33,197 bases of DNA from a virus. Under the pieces are notes generated by a model that had not been told where the DNA came from, made no database searches, and was given only the letters and a program-made list of their open reading frames with translations. Location: positions 1 through 33,197 of IMG/VR virus record IMGVR_UViG_3300046477_000067; one strand, written 5' to 3'. Positions within the stretch are counted from its first letter, which is position 1. Each line of letters starts with the position of its first letter. Of the stretch, positions 23,712 to 30,770 are shown piece after piece. The position numbers and the translations under genes are program-made.

Positions 23712-25000
23712 GCGACGTTATTGTGGAACGCGCCCACGCGCTGTTCTCGCCGTCGTCGGCCGCGACCTGGATCAACTGCAAGGCGTCGACCGCCGCGCAG
23801 CTCGGCCAGCCCGACGACAGCAGTGAGTTCGCCGACGACGGCAGCGCGTCGCACGAGTTGGCGAAGTGGTGTCTCGACGCCGGCCACGACGCAGCGGCGT
23901 ACATCGGCCGCGTGATCAAGATCGGCGATCGCGAGTTCGATGTCGACGACGAACGCGCTGAGTACGTGCAGCTTTACCTCGACGACATCCGCAGCCGCAA
24001 AGCTGCGTACGAGTTGACCGGCGCCGCGGTGCAGATGTTGGTCGAGCAGCGCCTGTCGATCGAGCATATTACCGGAGAGAAAGGCGCGAAGGGCACGAGC
24101 GACTGCGTGCTGATCGCATCCTGGGACGACGGCCGCGCCGAGATCTGCGTTTCTGATCTTAAGTACGGCCGTGGCGTGCCGGTCTTCGCTGAGAAAAACT
24201 ACCAGGGAATGATCTACGCGCACGCCGCACTGCACGAGCACAGCGACTTTTTCGACTTCACGAACGTGCGCATCGTGATCCACCAGGTGCGGCTGTCGGA
24301 GAAGCCGAGCGAATGGGAAATCACCCCCGCCGCGCTCACCGAGTGGATCTCGACGGTCGCGAAGCCGGCAGCCGAGCAGGCGATGCTGTACGTCGAGTCG
24401 GTCGACTTCGTGCCGCTCGCGCTGTCCGACTTCGTGCCCGGCGAAAAGCAATGCAAGTTTTGCAAGGCCAAGGCCGTATGCCCGGCGCTGGCGAAGCATG
24501 TCGAGGAAACGATCGGCGCTGACTTCGACGACATCGCCGATATGACGTCGAACGGGATCGCAACGGTCGTCGACCTGCTCGACAGCGAAGAACTCGGCAA
24601 GGTCTACCCGGCGCTGCCCCTGATCGAGATGTTCGGCAAGGCGGTGTTGGCGCGGATCGAAGCCGAACTGCTCAACGGCGGCACGGTTCCCGGCACGAAG
24701 CTGGTCCAAGGCCGTAAGGGCGCACGCAAGTGGTCGAGCACCGACGAAGCCGAAGCACTGCTCAAGTCGATGCGCCTGAAGGCCGACGAAATGTATTCGT
24801 TCAAGGTGATCAGCCCGACGCAAGCAGAGAAGCTGCTCGCGAAGGATTCGCCGCGGCGCTGGAAGAAGGCCGAAGCGCTGATCGTGCAGCCGAACGGCTC
24901 GCCGTCCGTCGCACCCGAGTCGGACAAGCGCCCCGCGCTCGTCATCGTCCCGGTCGCGGAAGACTTCGAAGTTGTCGACGACGGGGACGATCTGTCATGA
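23708..25000 (+). CDS. DUF2800 family nuclease (RecB/Cas4-like, probable Fe-S cluster)
   Basis: 430 residues from the ATG at 23708 (AAGGAG upstream); the longer frame from 23615 adds no homology. PD-(D/E)XK nuclease signatures are H50 (SHELA), D132 (GTSDCVL), D150 and K152 (VSDLKYG), and Q166-x3-Y170 (NYQGMIY). One Cys near the N-terminus (C24, WINCKAS) plus three near the middle (C249, C252, C258 in CKFCKAKAVCP) fit the four-Cys iron-sulphur clasp of Cas4 and AddB. It is usually encoded with DUF2815 and a phage polymerase, as here, suggesting end processing or recombination during phage replication. Confidence 0.88.
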   Translation: MSDVIVERAHALFSPSSAATWINCKASTAAQLGQPDDSSEFADDGSASHELAKWCLDAGHDAAAYIGRVIKIGDREFDVDDERAEYVQLYLDDIRSRKAAYELTGAAVQMLVEQRLSIEHITGEKGAKGTSDCVLIASWDDGRAEICVSDLKYGRGVPVFAEKNYQGMIYAHAALHEHSDFFDFTNVRIVIHQVRLSEKPSEWEITPAALTEWISTVAKPAAEQAMLYVESVDFVPLALSDFVPGEKQCKFCKAKAVCPALAKHVEETIGADFDDIADMTSNGIATVVDLLDSEELGKVYPALPLIEMFGKAVLARIEAELLNGGTVPGTKLVQGRKGARKWSSTDEAEALLKSMRLKADEMYSFKVISPTQAEKLLAKDSPRRWKKAEALIVQPNGSPSVAPESDKRPALVIVPVAEDFEVVDDGDDLS

Positions 25001-25251
25001 CAAACCGCGACCTGATCGAGATCCTGGTCGGCCACGGTCGACAACGAGCCGAAGCCGTAAAGATGGTGAAAGCGTTCGAAGCTGAAGTCGAGCGGCGCGT
25101 GCTGAACACGAAAGAGCGCCGGGAAACGATCGCGATCCACGCGCTGCAGGGTTTGCTCGCGGCCGACTATTACATCGGGCAGCCGGTCGTCGCAGCGGAA
25201 ACCGCGCTGATGCACGCCGACACGCTGATCGCTGAACTGGACAAGCCATGA
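24997..25251 (+). CDS. Hypothetical helical early protein
   Basis: 84 residues: MTNRDLIEILVGHGRQRAEAVKMVKAFEAEVERRVLNTKERRETIAIHALQGLLAADYYIGQPVVAAETALMHADTLIAELDKP. Mostly alpha-helical, with no recognised motif. The ATG at 24997 overlaps the nuclease stop and its stop overlaps the next start (both ATGA), so it is translated with its neighbours. A longer frame from 24730 lies inside the nuclease gene and is rejected. Confidence 0.75.
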   Translation: MTNRDLIEILVGHGRQRAEAVKMVKAFEAEVERRVLNTKERRETIAIHALQGLLAADYYIGQPVVAAETALMHADTLIAELDKP

Positions 25252-25451
25252 AAACACGTCGATCTATGAAGCGCACCAAATGGCTACCCGCGCTTACGAA
25301 CCCGGTTCACAGGGGTGTTTATGAAGTCCGCATTCAGTGGGCGGACGGCACTGCGGACTTCGAGAAAGTTGAATGGGACGGGCGCAAGTGGCTCGGCTGG
25401 CCGATGTTCCACGACGACAGATGGCGCGGACTTGTGGAGCCGCCGAAATGA
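25248..25451 (+). CDS. Small hypothetical protein, Trp-rich
   Basis: 67 residues: a basic N-terminus (MKTRRSMKRTKW), then a compact beta-type core with several Trp (VYEVRIQWADGTADFEKVEWDGRKWLGWPMFHDDRWRGL). The pattern of a short barrel with repeated W/D suggests a small nucleic-acid- or protein-binding fold; this is not assigned. Start and stop overlap neighbouring genes by ATGA. Confidence 0.7.
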   Translation: MKTRRSMKRTKWLPALTNPVHRGVYEVRIQWADGTADFEKVEWDGRKWLGWPMFHDDRWRGLVEPPK

Positions 25452-25639
25452 ACGCCCGCGACCCGATCACACAACCGAATGGACTGAGCGCGTGCTTGCC
25501 GCCCGACGCGCGAGAGATGTTGGCCCGGGCGGCGAGAGAAGCAAGACTGATTGATAACCCGGCCGCGCGCAACGCTCACCTTCAGACAGCAATCGCCCGC
25601 GTCCAATCGAAATATCCAACGTTCTTTAAAGAGGTTTGA
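25448..25639 (+). CDS. Small hypothetical early protein
   Basis: 63 residues: MNARDPITQPNGLSACLPPDAREMLARAAREARLIDNPAARNAHLQTAIARVQSKYPTFFKEV. The C-terminal two thirds is helical and positively charged. It starts by ATGA overlap and ends two bases before the DUF2815 ATG, carrying that gene's AAAGAGG site. A longer frame from 25373 overlaps the previous gene and is rejected. No family is recognised. Confidence 0.7.
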   Translation: MNARDPITQPNGLSACLPPDAREMLARAAREARLIDNPAARNAHLQTAIARVQSKYPTFFKEV

Positions 25640-25641
25640 CA

Positions 25642-26235
25642 ATGGCAATCGTTCAACTCCAATCCGCCCGGCTGTCGTTCCCCGATCTGTTCGAAGCGAA
25701 ACAGTACGAAGGTCAAGGCCCGTTCTCGTACCGCGCCGCGTTCCTGCAGGAAGAAGACCAGCCGGTGATGTTCAAGCAGACCGACGGTACGTGGAAGAAA
25801 ACCACGATGCAGAAGGTCATCGCGCAAATCGCCGCCGATGCGTGGAAGACGAAGGCCGACGCGACGCTCAAGTCGCTCGCCGGCAACCCGCAAAAGTGCT
25901 GCTGGTATGACGGCAGCCTGAAAGAGTACGACGGGTACGAAGGTAACTTCGTGCTGTCGGCGTCGCGCAACCAGGACAAGGGCCGCCCGATCATCATCGA
26001 CCGCGACAAGTCGCCGCTGACGGTCAGCGACGGCAAGCCGTACGCAGGTTGCTACGTCAACGCCACGGTCGAGATTTGGGCGCAAGACAACAAGTTCGGC
26101 AAGGGCATCCGCGCCACGCTGCGCGGCGTTCAGTTCGTCAAGGATGGCGACGCCTTCAGCGCTGGCTCGCCGGTGACCGACGACGAGTTCGAATCGATCG
26201 CAGCGCCGGAAGAAGCCACCGACGAACTCGGCTAA
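25642..26235 (+). CDS. DUF2815 family, probable single-stranded-DNA-binding protein
   Basis: 197 residues from the ATG at 25642 with GAGG eight bases upstream. It begins MAIVQLQSARLSFPDLFEAK and contains GPFSYRAAFLQ, NPQKCCWYDGSLKEYDGYEG, SRNQDKGRPIIIDRDKSPL, GKPYAGCYVNATVEIWAQDNKFGKGIRATLRGVQFVKDGDAF, and an acidic tail (DDEFESIAAPEEATDELG). This matches DUF2815, a beta-barrel family encoded beside phage polymerases. The acidic tail is what single-strand-binding proteins use to contact partners. The role in coating replicating phage DNA is by family context. Confidence 0.85.
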   Translation: MAIVQLQSARLSFPDLFEAKQYEGQGPFSYRAAFLQEEDQPVMFKQTDGTWKKTTMQKVIAQIAADAWKTKADATLKSLAGNPQKCCWYDGSLKEYDGYEGNFVLSASRNQDKGRPIIIDRDKSPLTVSDGKPYAGCYVNATVEIWAQDNKFGKGIRATLRGVQFVKDGDAFSAGSPVTDDEFESIAAPEEATDELG

Positions 26236-26301
26236 AGATCGCGCAGGGAGCCCGGCGCCACCCTTCGGCGCGGGGTAACTATCACACAGAGGAATCGCAT
26301 C

Positions 26302-27318
26302 ATGGCAAAGATCAAAAGCAAGATCACCGGCGACGAATTCGACGCACCGGCCGCAGACTTCACGAACGAGCCCGACTTCGAAGTGACCGACGCGGGAAAC
26401 GAATTGACCGATGGCGCTGTGTCGGCGACGGCCCCGTCGGTCACATCTGGCACGACCGAATCCACAACCGATACGTCGTCAGCGGCGCCCGCGGCCCCGA
26501 GCGATGCACCGGTTGACTCGGGAAACGTCGAAGCGTCGTCGCCTGCTGGTTTGATGAGTGGCGACGCTTCTCCCTCCACGACTGGTGTCGCTGACTTGGG
26601 AAACGTGGATGCGTCAGATTCGTCTGGTTCGACGAATTCGCAACCGTCGACGCCGACGCCTGGCACCGACTTGGCGGTTGACGCGGGAAACGCGGCCCCG
26701 GTCGAGCCCTCACCGTCAACGAGCGCTGGTGCAAGTTCTGTCGACGCATCATCGGCGGTCAGTTCTGCCGTGGATGCTGGGACGGCTCAGGTTGGTGACG
26801 CGGGAAACCCTGCGCCTGCAGCCAGTACGGCCGATGTCGCGCCCACTGGTGACGCGGGAAACGTTGCTGCGGCGGGTACCTCTACGGCTGCACCCGCTTC
26901 GGATGCGCCGCCCGTCCCAAACGTGGACTCGTCGACCGAATCCTCGCCGGTATCCGTCGACGCCTCGCCCGCACCGGCAACCGCTGACGTGGGAAACGTC
27001 GATGCAAGCACCGCCCCTTCGGTCAGTGCTACGCCTGCGAGTGTCGCCGATTCCGCAGCGGCTGACGCCGCGACGCCGGTCGCTGTCGTCGCAACCCCGT
27101 CGACCGACTCGGTGAGCGCATCGCCGACTGGTGGCCCCACGGCAGGTGACGGCTCGACGCTCGACGCGAAGGACAAGCACGAAGTGCTGTCGATCCTCGA
27201 ATCGGGACTGGTGTCCGAACTGGCCGACATCGTGCAGTGGACTGAGCAACTGCAGCACGCAGCCGACGCTTTCTTCACGGCGCTGCACTCGCGCATCGAC
27301 GTAGAAGCCGCGCAGTAA
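26302..27318 (+). CDS. Ala/Ser/Asp-rich repeat protein with seven D-x-G-N motifs
   Basis: 338 residues in three parts: a short ordered head (MAKIKSKITGDEFDAPAADFTNEPDFEVTDAG), a very low-complexity region (about 30-285) dominated by Ala, Ser, Thr, Pro, Val and Asp, and a helical tail (DKHEVLSILESGLVSELADIVQWTEQLQHAADAFFTALHSRIDVEAAQ). Seven D-x-G-N motifs punctuate the middle. Composition suggests an extended, disordered linker between two binding ends. The tail may be the conserved functional unit. AGAGGA precedes the ATG at 26302. It has no recognised family, and why an early operon carries it is unknown. Confidence 0.75.
   Translation: MAKIKSKITGDEFDAPAADFTNEPDFEVTDAGNELTDGAVSATAPSVTSGTTESTTDTSSAAPAAPSDAPVDSGNVEASSPAGLMSGDASPSTTGVADLGNVDASDSSGSTNSQPSTPTPGTDLAVDAGNAAPVEPSPSTSAGASSVDASSAVSSAVDAGTAQVGDAGNPAPAASTADVAPTGDAGNVAAAGTSTAAPASDAPPVPNVDSSTESSPVSVDASPAPATADVGNVDASTAPSVSATPASVADSAAADAATPVAVVATPSTDSVSASPTGGPTAGDGSTLDAKDKHEVLSILESGLVSELADIVQWTEQLQHAADAFFTALHSRIDVEAAQ
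26389..26997 (+). repeat. Seven in-frame 12-bp repeats GACNNGGGAAAC
   Basis: Copies at 26389, 26515, 26593, 26680, 26797, 26851 and 26986 (12 bases each), four of them exactly GACGCGGGAAAC. Spacings (126, 78, 87, 117, 54 and 135) are all multiples of three. The Gly codon is GGA every time, although this genome favours GGC, and the Asn codon is always AAC. That indicates either recent duplication of a short unit or selection on the DNA sequence itself. Confidence 0.9.
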
Positions 27319-27324
27319 AAGCCG

Positions 27325-27423
27325 CGCCCGGTGTCCCCGCACCGGGCGTTGCTGAAAGGATCGGTCACGCGGCGGTCGGCGCCGCAGATCACACCCGGGC
27401 CGATCCTTTCAGCAACGATTTTT
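27325..27423 (+). terminator. Double hairpin with T tract after the repeat-protein gene
   Basis: Hairpin one is CGCCCGGTG at 27325-27333 with CACCGGGCG at 27340-27348. Hairpin two is a perfect 17-base stem, GTTGCTGAAAGGATCGG at 27348-27364 with CCGATCCTTTCAGCAAC at 27400-27416, a 35-base loop, then GATTTTT to 27423. It begins six bases after the stop codon. It looks like a strong terminator or attenuator, yet the polymerase gene lies downstream, so partial read-through, antitermination or a stable small RNA must be considered. Confidence 0.75.
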
Positions 27424-27598
27424 AGCGGGTCGTTCACTCCGAGTCGCGCCGGCAGCGCGGATACAAAGCCTTGAATCGCTAACTGCCGTCGCCCGCAAAG
27501 AGCTTCAACGACGGCAGCATGCGCAAACCGCGAACGACGTAAGAATTGAGCGGAAATTCAAGGCACTGCCGTTTTAGGACACCTAACCGGAACTCAAC
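27424..27598. other. Non-coding gap before the membrane peptide and polymerase genes
   Basis: About 175 bases with no gene I can support. It holds a 9-base inverted repeat (CTGCCGTCG at 27483-27491 with CGACGGCAG at 27509-27517). It also holds AAAGCCTTG at about 27466-27474, which matches part of the attachment-site arm repeat, perhaps by chance. No clear promoter is seen. Confidence 0.4.
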
Positions 27599-27745
27599 AT
27601 GACAGTCGATCTTTTCCTCGTCGCCGTTCTCGTCGCGCAAGTCGGCGTGCTGGTCGGCGCCTACGCGCGCCGCAACGTGTTCGCCGGCCTGCTCGGCGGG
27701 TTCGTGTCTTTCATCGCCGTGATCGGTATTGGAGCGTTTGTATGA
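27599..27745 (+). CDS. 48-residue small membrane protein
   Basis: ATG at 27599: MTVDLFLVAVLVAQVGVLVGAYARRNVFAGLLGGFVSFIAVIGIGAFV. There are two membrane segments (about 5-21 and 28-48) joined by a basic ARRN turn, so the ends probably face the same side. The stop overlaps the next ATG (ATGA). The site before the start is weak (GGAAC). A holin-like role is conceivable from topology, but placement in the early operon argues against it. Confidence 0.6.
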   Translation: MTVDLFLVAVLVAQVGVLVGAYARRNVFAGLLGGFVSFIAVIGIGAFV

Positions 27746-27999
27746 ACTACGGAAGCTGGGCTGACGAAGAACTGCGTCGCGCGCTTGGCGCAAACCCCGA
27801 CGACGCTGACGCTACGGTCGAAGCCGCGCGGCGGTTCGCGACGGTAGTCGAGCCTGATCAGAACGAGATCGACGAACTGGACCGACAGATCAGGTCGCTC
27901 GAATCCGAGAACGACGACCTGCACGTCGAGATCACCGAACTCAACGATAAGGTTGACGCGCTCGAAGCCGAACTGAACGAGTTGAAAGACACGGCATGA
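27742..27999 (+). CDS. Coiled-coil early protein
   Basis: 85 residues. The N-terminal part (MNYGSWADEELRRALGANPDDADATVEAARRFATVV) is helical. The C-terminal half is a regular coiled coil (LDRQIRSLESENDDLHVEITELNDKVDALEAELNELK) with about six heptads. It overlaps the membrane peptide upstream and the DNA polymerase downstream (both ATGA). The coupling to the polymerase suggests an oligomeric accessory of replication; this is inferred. Confidence 0.8.
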   Translation: MNYGSWADEELRRALGANPDDADATVEAARRFATVVEPDQNEIDELDRQIRSLESENDDLHVEITELNDKVDALEAELNELKDTA

Positions 28000-29786
28000 C
28001 CAAAAAATCACCTGTCGTTTTCGACTGCGAGGTCTACACGAACTATTTCCTTGTCATGTTCCGCAACATCGAGACAGGGAAAACCGTGTACTTCGAGCAG
28101 TTCGACGGCCACCCGTTCGAGGGTGAGCGCGTCATGCGCATCCTGACTCAATACCCGGTCGTCAGTTTCAACGGCAACGGGTTCGACGTGCCGCTGCTCG
28201 CGCTCGCCTGCAAAGGCGCGACGAACGCCGCGATCAAAGCCGGGTGCGATGCGATCATTCTGAACAACGTGCGCTACTGGCAATTCGAAAAGCAGTTCAA
28301 TGTGCGCGTGCCGAAAATGGATCACATCGATCTGATCGAAGTCGCGCCCGGTATCGCGAGTCTCAAGATCTACGGCGGCCGCCTGCACTGCCAGCGCATG
28401 CAAGACCTGCCGATCGAGCCGTCGGCGCTGATCTCCGAGTCGGATCGGGAAAGGCTGCGCGAGTATTGCGGCAACGACTTGCAGACGACCATCGATCTTT
28501 ACAACAAACTCAAGCCGCAGATCGATCTGCGCGCTCGCATGTCCGACGAATACGAGATCGAACTGCGCAGCAAATCCGACGCGCAAGTCGCCGAAGCCGT
28601 CATCAAAAAGAGCATGTCGAAGCTTCTCGGCCACGACGTCGAGCGGCCGCTCGTCGAGCCCGGCACGGTGTTCAAGTACCGCACGCCGGGCTACATCCAG
28701 TTCACCACGCCGAGAATGCAGGAAACGCTCGCGATGGTGCAGCGCGCCGACTTCGTGGTGTCGAGCGCCGGCAAAGTCGACATGCCGACCGAGTTGAAAG
28801 AAGCCGTGATCCCGATCGGCGGGTCGCGATACAAGATGGGCATCGGCGGGCTGCACTCGACCGAATCGACGATCGCGCACTTCGCCGACGCCGACACGAT
28901 CCTTGTCGACCGCGACGTCACGAGCTATTACCCGGCGATCATCCTGCAGGGACTCTACCCGAAGCATATGGGCGAGTCGTTCCTGAAGGTTTACCGCGGC
29001 ATCGTCGAGCGGCGCCTCGCCGCCAAGCGCAACGGCGATAAGGTCGTGGCCGACAGTCTCAAGATCACGATCAACGGCTCGTTCGGCAAGTTCGGCAGCA
29101 AGTGGTCGGCGCTCTACTCGCCGGATCTGCTGATCCAGACGACGATCACCGGCCAGCTCGCGTTGCTCATGCTGATCGAAAGCCTTGAGGCGAACGGTAT
29201 CGCGGTCGTCAGCGCGAACACCGACGGCCTTGTCATCAAGTGCCCGCGCTCGCGCGAGCTCGATATGGACTGGCTCGTATTCGAATGGGAAATGGCGACG
29301 GGGTTCGACACCGAGGCGACGCACTACGCGGCGCTCTACTCGCGCGACGTGAACAATTACATCGCGCTGCGCGAAGACGGCAAAGGCTACAAATCGAAAG
29401 GCGCTTACACCCCGGCCGGGCTGCAGAAGAACCCGACAAACGAGATCTGCACCGAGGCAGCCGTCGCGTTCCTGCGCAAGGGTACGCCGGTCGAGCAGAC
29501 GATCGGCGCCTGCGACGACATCCGCAAGTTCGTCACGATCCGCCAGGTGAAAGGCGGCGCGCATAAAGACGGTGTGTTCCTTGGCAAGGCCGTGCGCTGG
29601 TACTACGCGCGCGGCGTCGAAGGCGTGATCCAGTACAAGCTGAACGGCTACACCGTCGCGCGATCCGAAGGCGCCAAGCCCCTGATGGAACTCCCGGCGG
29701 CCGTTCCCGACGACGTGGATCTCGATTGGTACATCCGGGAAGCCGGCGAAATCCTGACGTCAGTCGGGTACAACGAATTTATTTAA
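27996..29786 (+). CDS. Family B DNA polymerase with 3'-5' exonuclease
   Basis: 596 residues, short for the family. Exonuclease motifs are D10 and E12 (FDCEVY), D64 in NGNGFDVPL, and Y157-x3-D161 (YCGND). Polymerase motif A is DVTSYYPAII with D307, motif B is KITINGSFGKFG (356-367), and motif C is SANTDGLVIK with D410. The canonical motif C is YGDTDS; here the first Asp is Asn (N408) and Tyr is absent, while the key second Asp is kept. It should copy the phage genome with the primase-helicase encoded on the other strand. It starts by ATGA overlap with the coiled-coil gene and is the last gene before the 29.8 kb promoter. Confidence 0.93.
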   Translation: MTKKSPVVFDCEVYTNYFLVMFRNIETGKTVYFEQFDGHPFEGERVMRILTQYPVVSFNGNGFDVPLLALACKGATNAAIKAGCDAIILNNVRYWQFEKQFNVRVPKMDHIDLIEVAPGIASLKIYGGRLHCQRMQDLPIEPSALISESDRERLREYCGNDLQTTIDLYNKLKPQIDLRARMSDEYEIELRSKSDAQVAEAVIKKSMSKLLGHDVERPLVEPGTVFKYRTPGYIQFTTPRMQETLAMVQRADFVVSSAGKVDMPTELKEAVIPIGGSRYKMGIGGLHSTESTIAHFADADTILVDRDVTSYYPAIILQGLYPKHMGESFLKVYRGIVERRLAAKRNGDKVVADSLKITINGSFGKFGSKWSALYSPDLLIQTTITGQLALLMLIESLEANGIAVVSANTDGLVIKCPRSRELDMDWLVFEWEMATGFDTEATHYAALYSRDVNNYIALREDGKGYKSKGAYTPAGLQKNPTNEICTEAAVAFLRKGTPVEQTIGACDDIRKFVTIRQVKGGAHKDGVFLGKAVRWYYARGVEGVIQYKLNGYTVARSEGAKPLMELPAAVPDDVDLDWYIREAGEILTSVGYNEFI

Positions 29787-29793
29787 AAAGTAC

Positions 29794-29822
29794 TTGTCAG
29801 GCGCTGCCGAACATCCTATAGT
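29794..29822 (+). promoter_or_regulatory. Operator-covered promoter of the lipoprotein operon
   Basis: TTGTCA (29794-29799), a 17-base spacer and TATAGT (29817-29822). The operator at 29795-29813 covers the -35 box and spacer. It lies eight bases after the polymerase stop, so the downstream genes have their own repressor-controlled start besides read-through. Confidence 0.85.
29795..29813 (+). promoter_or_regulatory. Distal repressor operator A
   Basis: TGTCAGGCGCTGCCGAACA. It is nearly identical to the operator at 22771-22789, differing only in the N5 centre, and lies 7.9 kb from the repressor gene. Confidence 0.85.
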
Positions 29823-29829
29823 TGAGTCG

Positions 29830-29848
29830 TGTTAGGTAACACCGAACA
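29830..29848 (+). promoter_or_regulatory. Distal repressor operator B
   Basis: TGTTAGGTAACACCGAACA, a full consensus match 7 bases after the -10 box, on the expected transcription start. It is followed by TTAGGAG and the GTG of the lipoprotein gene. Confidence 0.85.
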
Positions 29849-29866
29849 AGACCTTAGGAGATCACC

Positions 29867-30205
29867 GTGAAAAAACTTCTGTTAGCAGCCGCTCTCGCCG
29901 CAGCCCTTTCGGGTTGCGCGACGAAGCAATTTGTTCAAGCCGGCCAGGTCACCGACTTCGAAAAGACCACGATGTCGTGCCGCGAGATCGATCTCGAAAT
30001 CGCGAAGACGCAAGGCCAGCAGCACGCCATCGACAAGCAAGCCGAGTTCTCAGGGCTCGACGTGCTGGCGATACTCGGCGACTTCGGGATCGGCAACGCC
30101 ATCGCCCACACCGCCGCGCAAAAGACCGTCGACGAACGTATGGCGGATCTCAACAACCTGCGCGGCATCAAGGGCTGCGCGATCACCACGACAGGTGCGC
30201 TGTGA
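29867..30205 (+). CDS. Phage lipoprotein under immunity-repressor control
   Basis: 112 residues from a GTG at 29867 with TTAGGAG upstream. A typical signal peptide, MKKLLLAAALAAALSGC, has a lipobox LSGC with the lipid-bearing C17. The mature part is small and helical, with three more Cys (CREID, and KGC near the end), so a disulphide is possible. It should be anchored to an envelope membrane. Expression from a promoter blocked by repressor means it is made in early infection or induction, which would suit superinfection exclusion or envelope modification. This is inferred; the family is not recognised. Confidence 0.82.
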   Translation: MKKLLLAAALAAALSGCATKQFVQAGQVTDFEKTTMSCREIDLEIAKTQGQQHAIDKQAEFSGLDVLAILGDFGIGNAIAHTAAQKTVDERMADLNNLRGIKGCAITTTGAL

Positions 30206-30378
30206 AATATTTCAAACGCTGGTTACTCAAGCGCGAGCTGCGCCAACTCAAGCGCGAACTCGACTACACGTTCGCCGTGCGGCGCGAGACGATCCGCCGC
30301 GAGACGAAGCTGCGCCGGCAGGCTGAGGCGATTTCGGCTGATCTCATGCGCATGGAAATTGGCGGGCGTCGTGCTTAA
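30202..30378 (+). CDS. Small basic helical protein
   Basis: 58 residues from a GTG at 30202 overlapping the lipoprotein stop (GTGA): (M)KYFKRWLLKRELRQLKRELDYTFAVRRETIRRETKLRRQAEAISADLMRMEIGGRRA. It is a strongly basic, continuous helix, likely coiled coil or RNA/DNA-binding. A longer frame from 29914 lies out of frame inside the lipoprotein gene and is rejected. The function is unknown. Confidence 0.65.
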   Translation: MKYFKRWLLKRELRQLKRELDYTFAVRRETIRRETKLRRQAEAISADLMRMEIGGRRA

Positions 30379-30490
30379 TTTCCTCATCGCCTGCGCGATC
30401 TTCTGGTTCGCAAAGATCCTGGTCGGCGCGCTGGTGTTCGGCGGTCTGCTCGGGATCGGCGCTTTCGTGTCTTGGGTGCGCCGTGCTTGA
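30371..30490 (+). CDS. 39-residue membrane peptide
   Basis: GTG at 30371, inside the end of the previous gene: (M)LNFLIACAIFWFAKILVGALVFGGLLGIGAFVSWVRRA. One long or two short membrane segments precede a basic end (WVRRA), consistent with a cytoplasmic C-terminus. Its stop lies eight bases into the next gene. Overlap at both ends supports it. Confidence 0.6.
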   Translation: MLNFLIACAIFWFAKILVGALVFGGLLGIGAFVSWVRRA

Positions 30491-30770
30491 ACGTGACGTC
30501 GAAGCCTACCTCAAAGATCGCATGAAAGCGATCGGCGGGCGGGCGTACAAGTTCACGAGCCCGGGCCGGCGGAACGTGCTCGACGACATCTGCATTTTCC
30601 CCGGTGGCGCGATCGCCTTCGCCGAGTGCAAGGCGCCCGGCAAGAAGCCGAGCGCTGCGCAAATGCGCGAGCACGACCGGTTTCGCGAACTCGGCTGCGC
30701 GGTGTACGGCTGCATCGACTCGAAAGAAGCCGTCGACCGAATGATTGAAGAAATGGCCCCATTGATATGA
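30483..30770 (+). CDS. VRR-NUC domain nuclease
   Basis: 95 residues from a GTG at 30483. It has the compact VRR-NUC pattern: a helix with acidic residue (MLERDVEAYLKDRMKAIGG), then FTSPGRRNVLDDICIFPGG (D34), FAECKAPGKKPSAAQ (E48, K50, Q60), and a C-terminal helix (SKEAVDRMIEEM). This is a PD-(D/E)XK nuclease of phage and FAN1-like type that acts on branched or structured DNA. In phages of this replication type it accompanies a VirE helicase, DUF2800 and DUF2815, as here. It overlaps genes at both ends. Confidence 0.88.
   Translation: MLERDVEAYLKDRMKAIGGRAYKFTSPGRRNVLDDICIFPGGAIAFAECKAPGKKPSAAQMREHDRFRELGCAVYGCIDSKEAVDRMIEEMAPLI

Noticed and set aside
27599-30490. Holin and spanin genes among the small membrane proteins
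   Set aside because: They have suitable size, and a lipoprotein next to a basic coiled coil faintly recalls Rz/Rz1. But they sit in repressor-controlled early operons, no endolysin is beside them, and the lipoprotein is not nested in a membrane-anchored partner.
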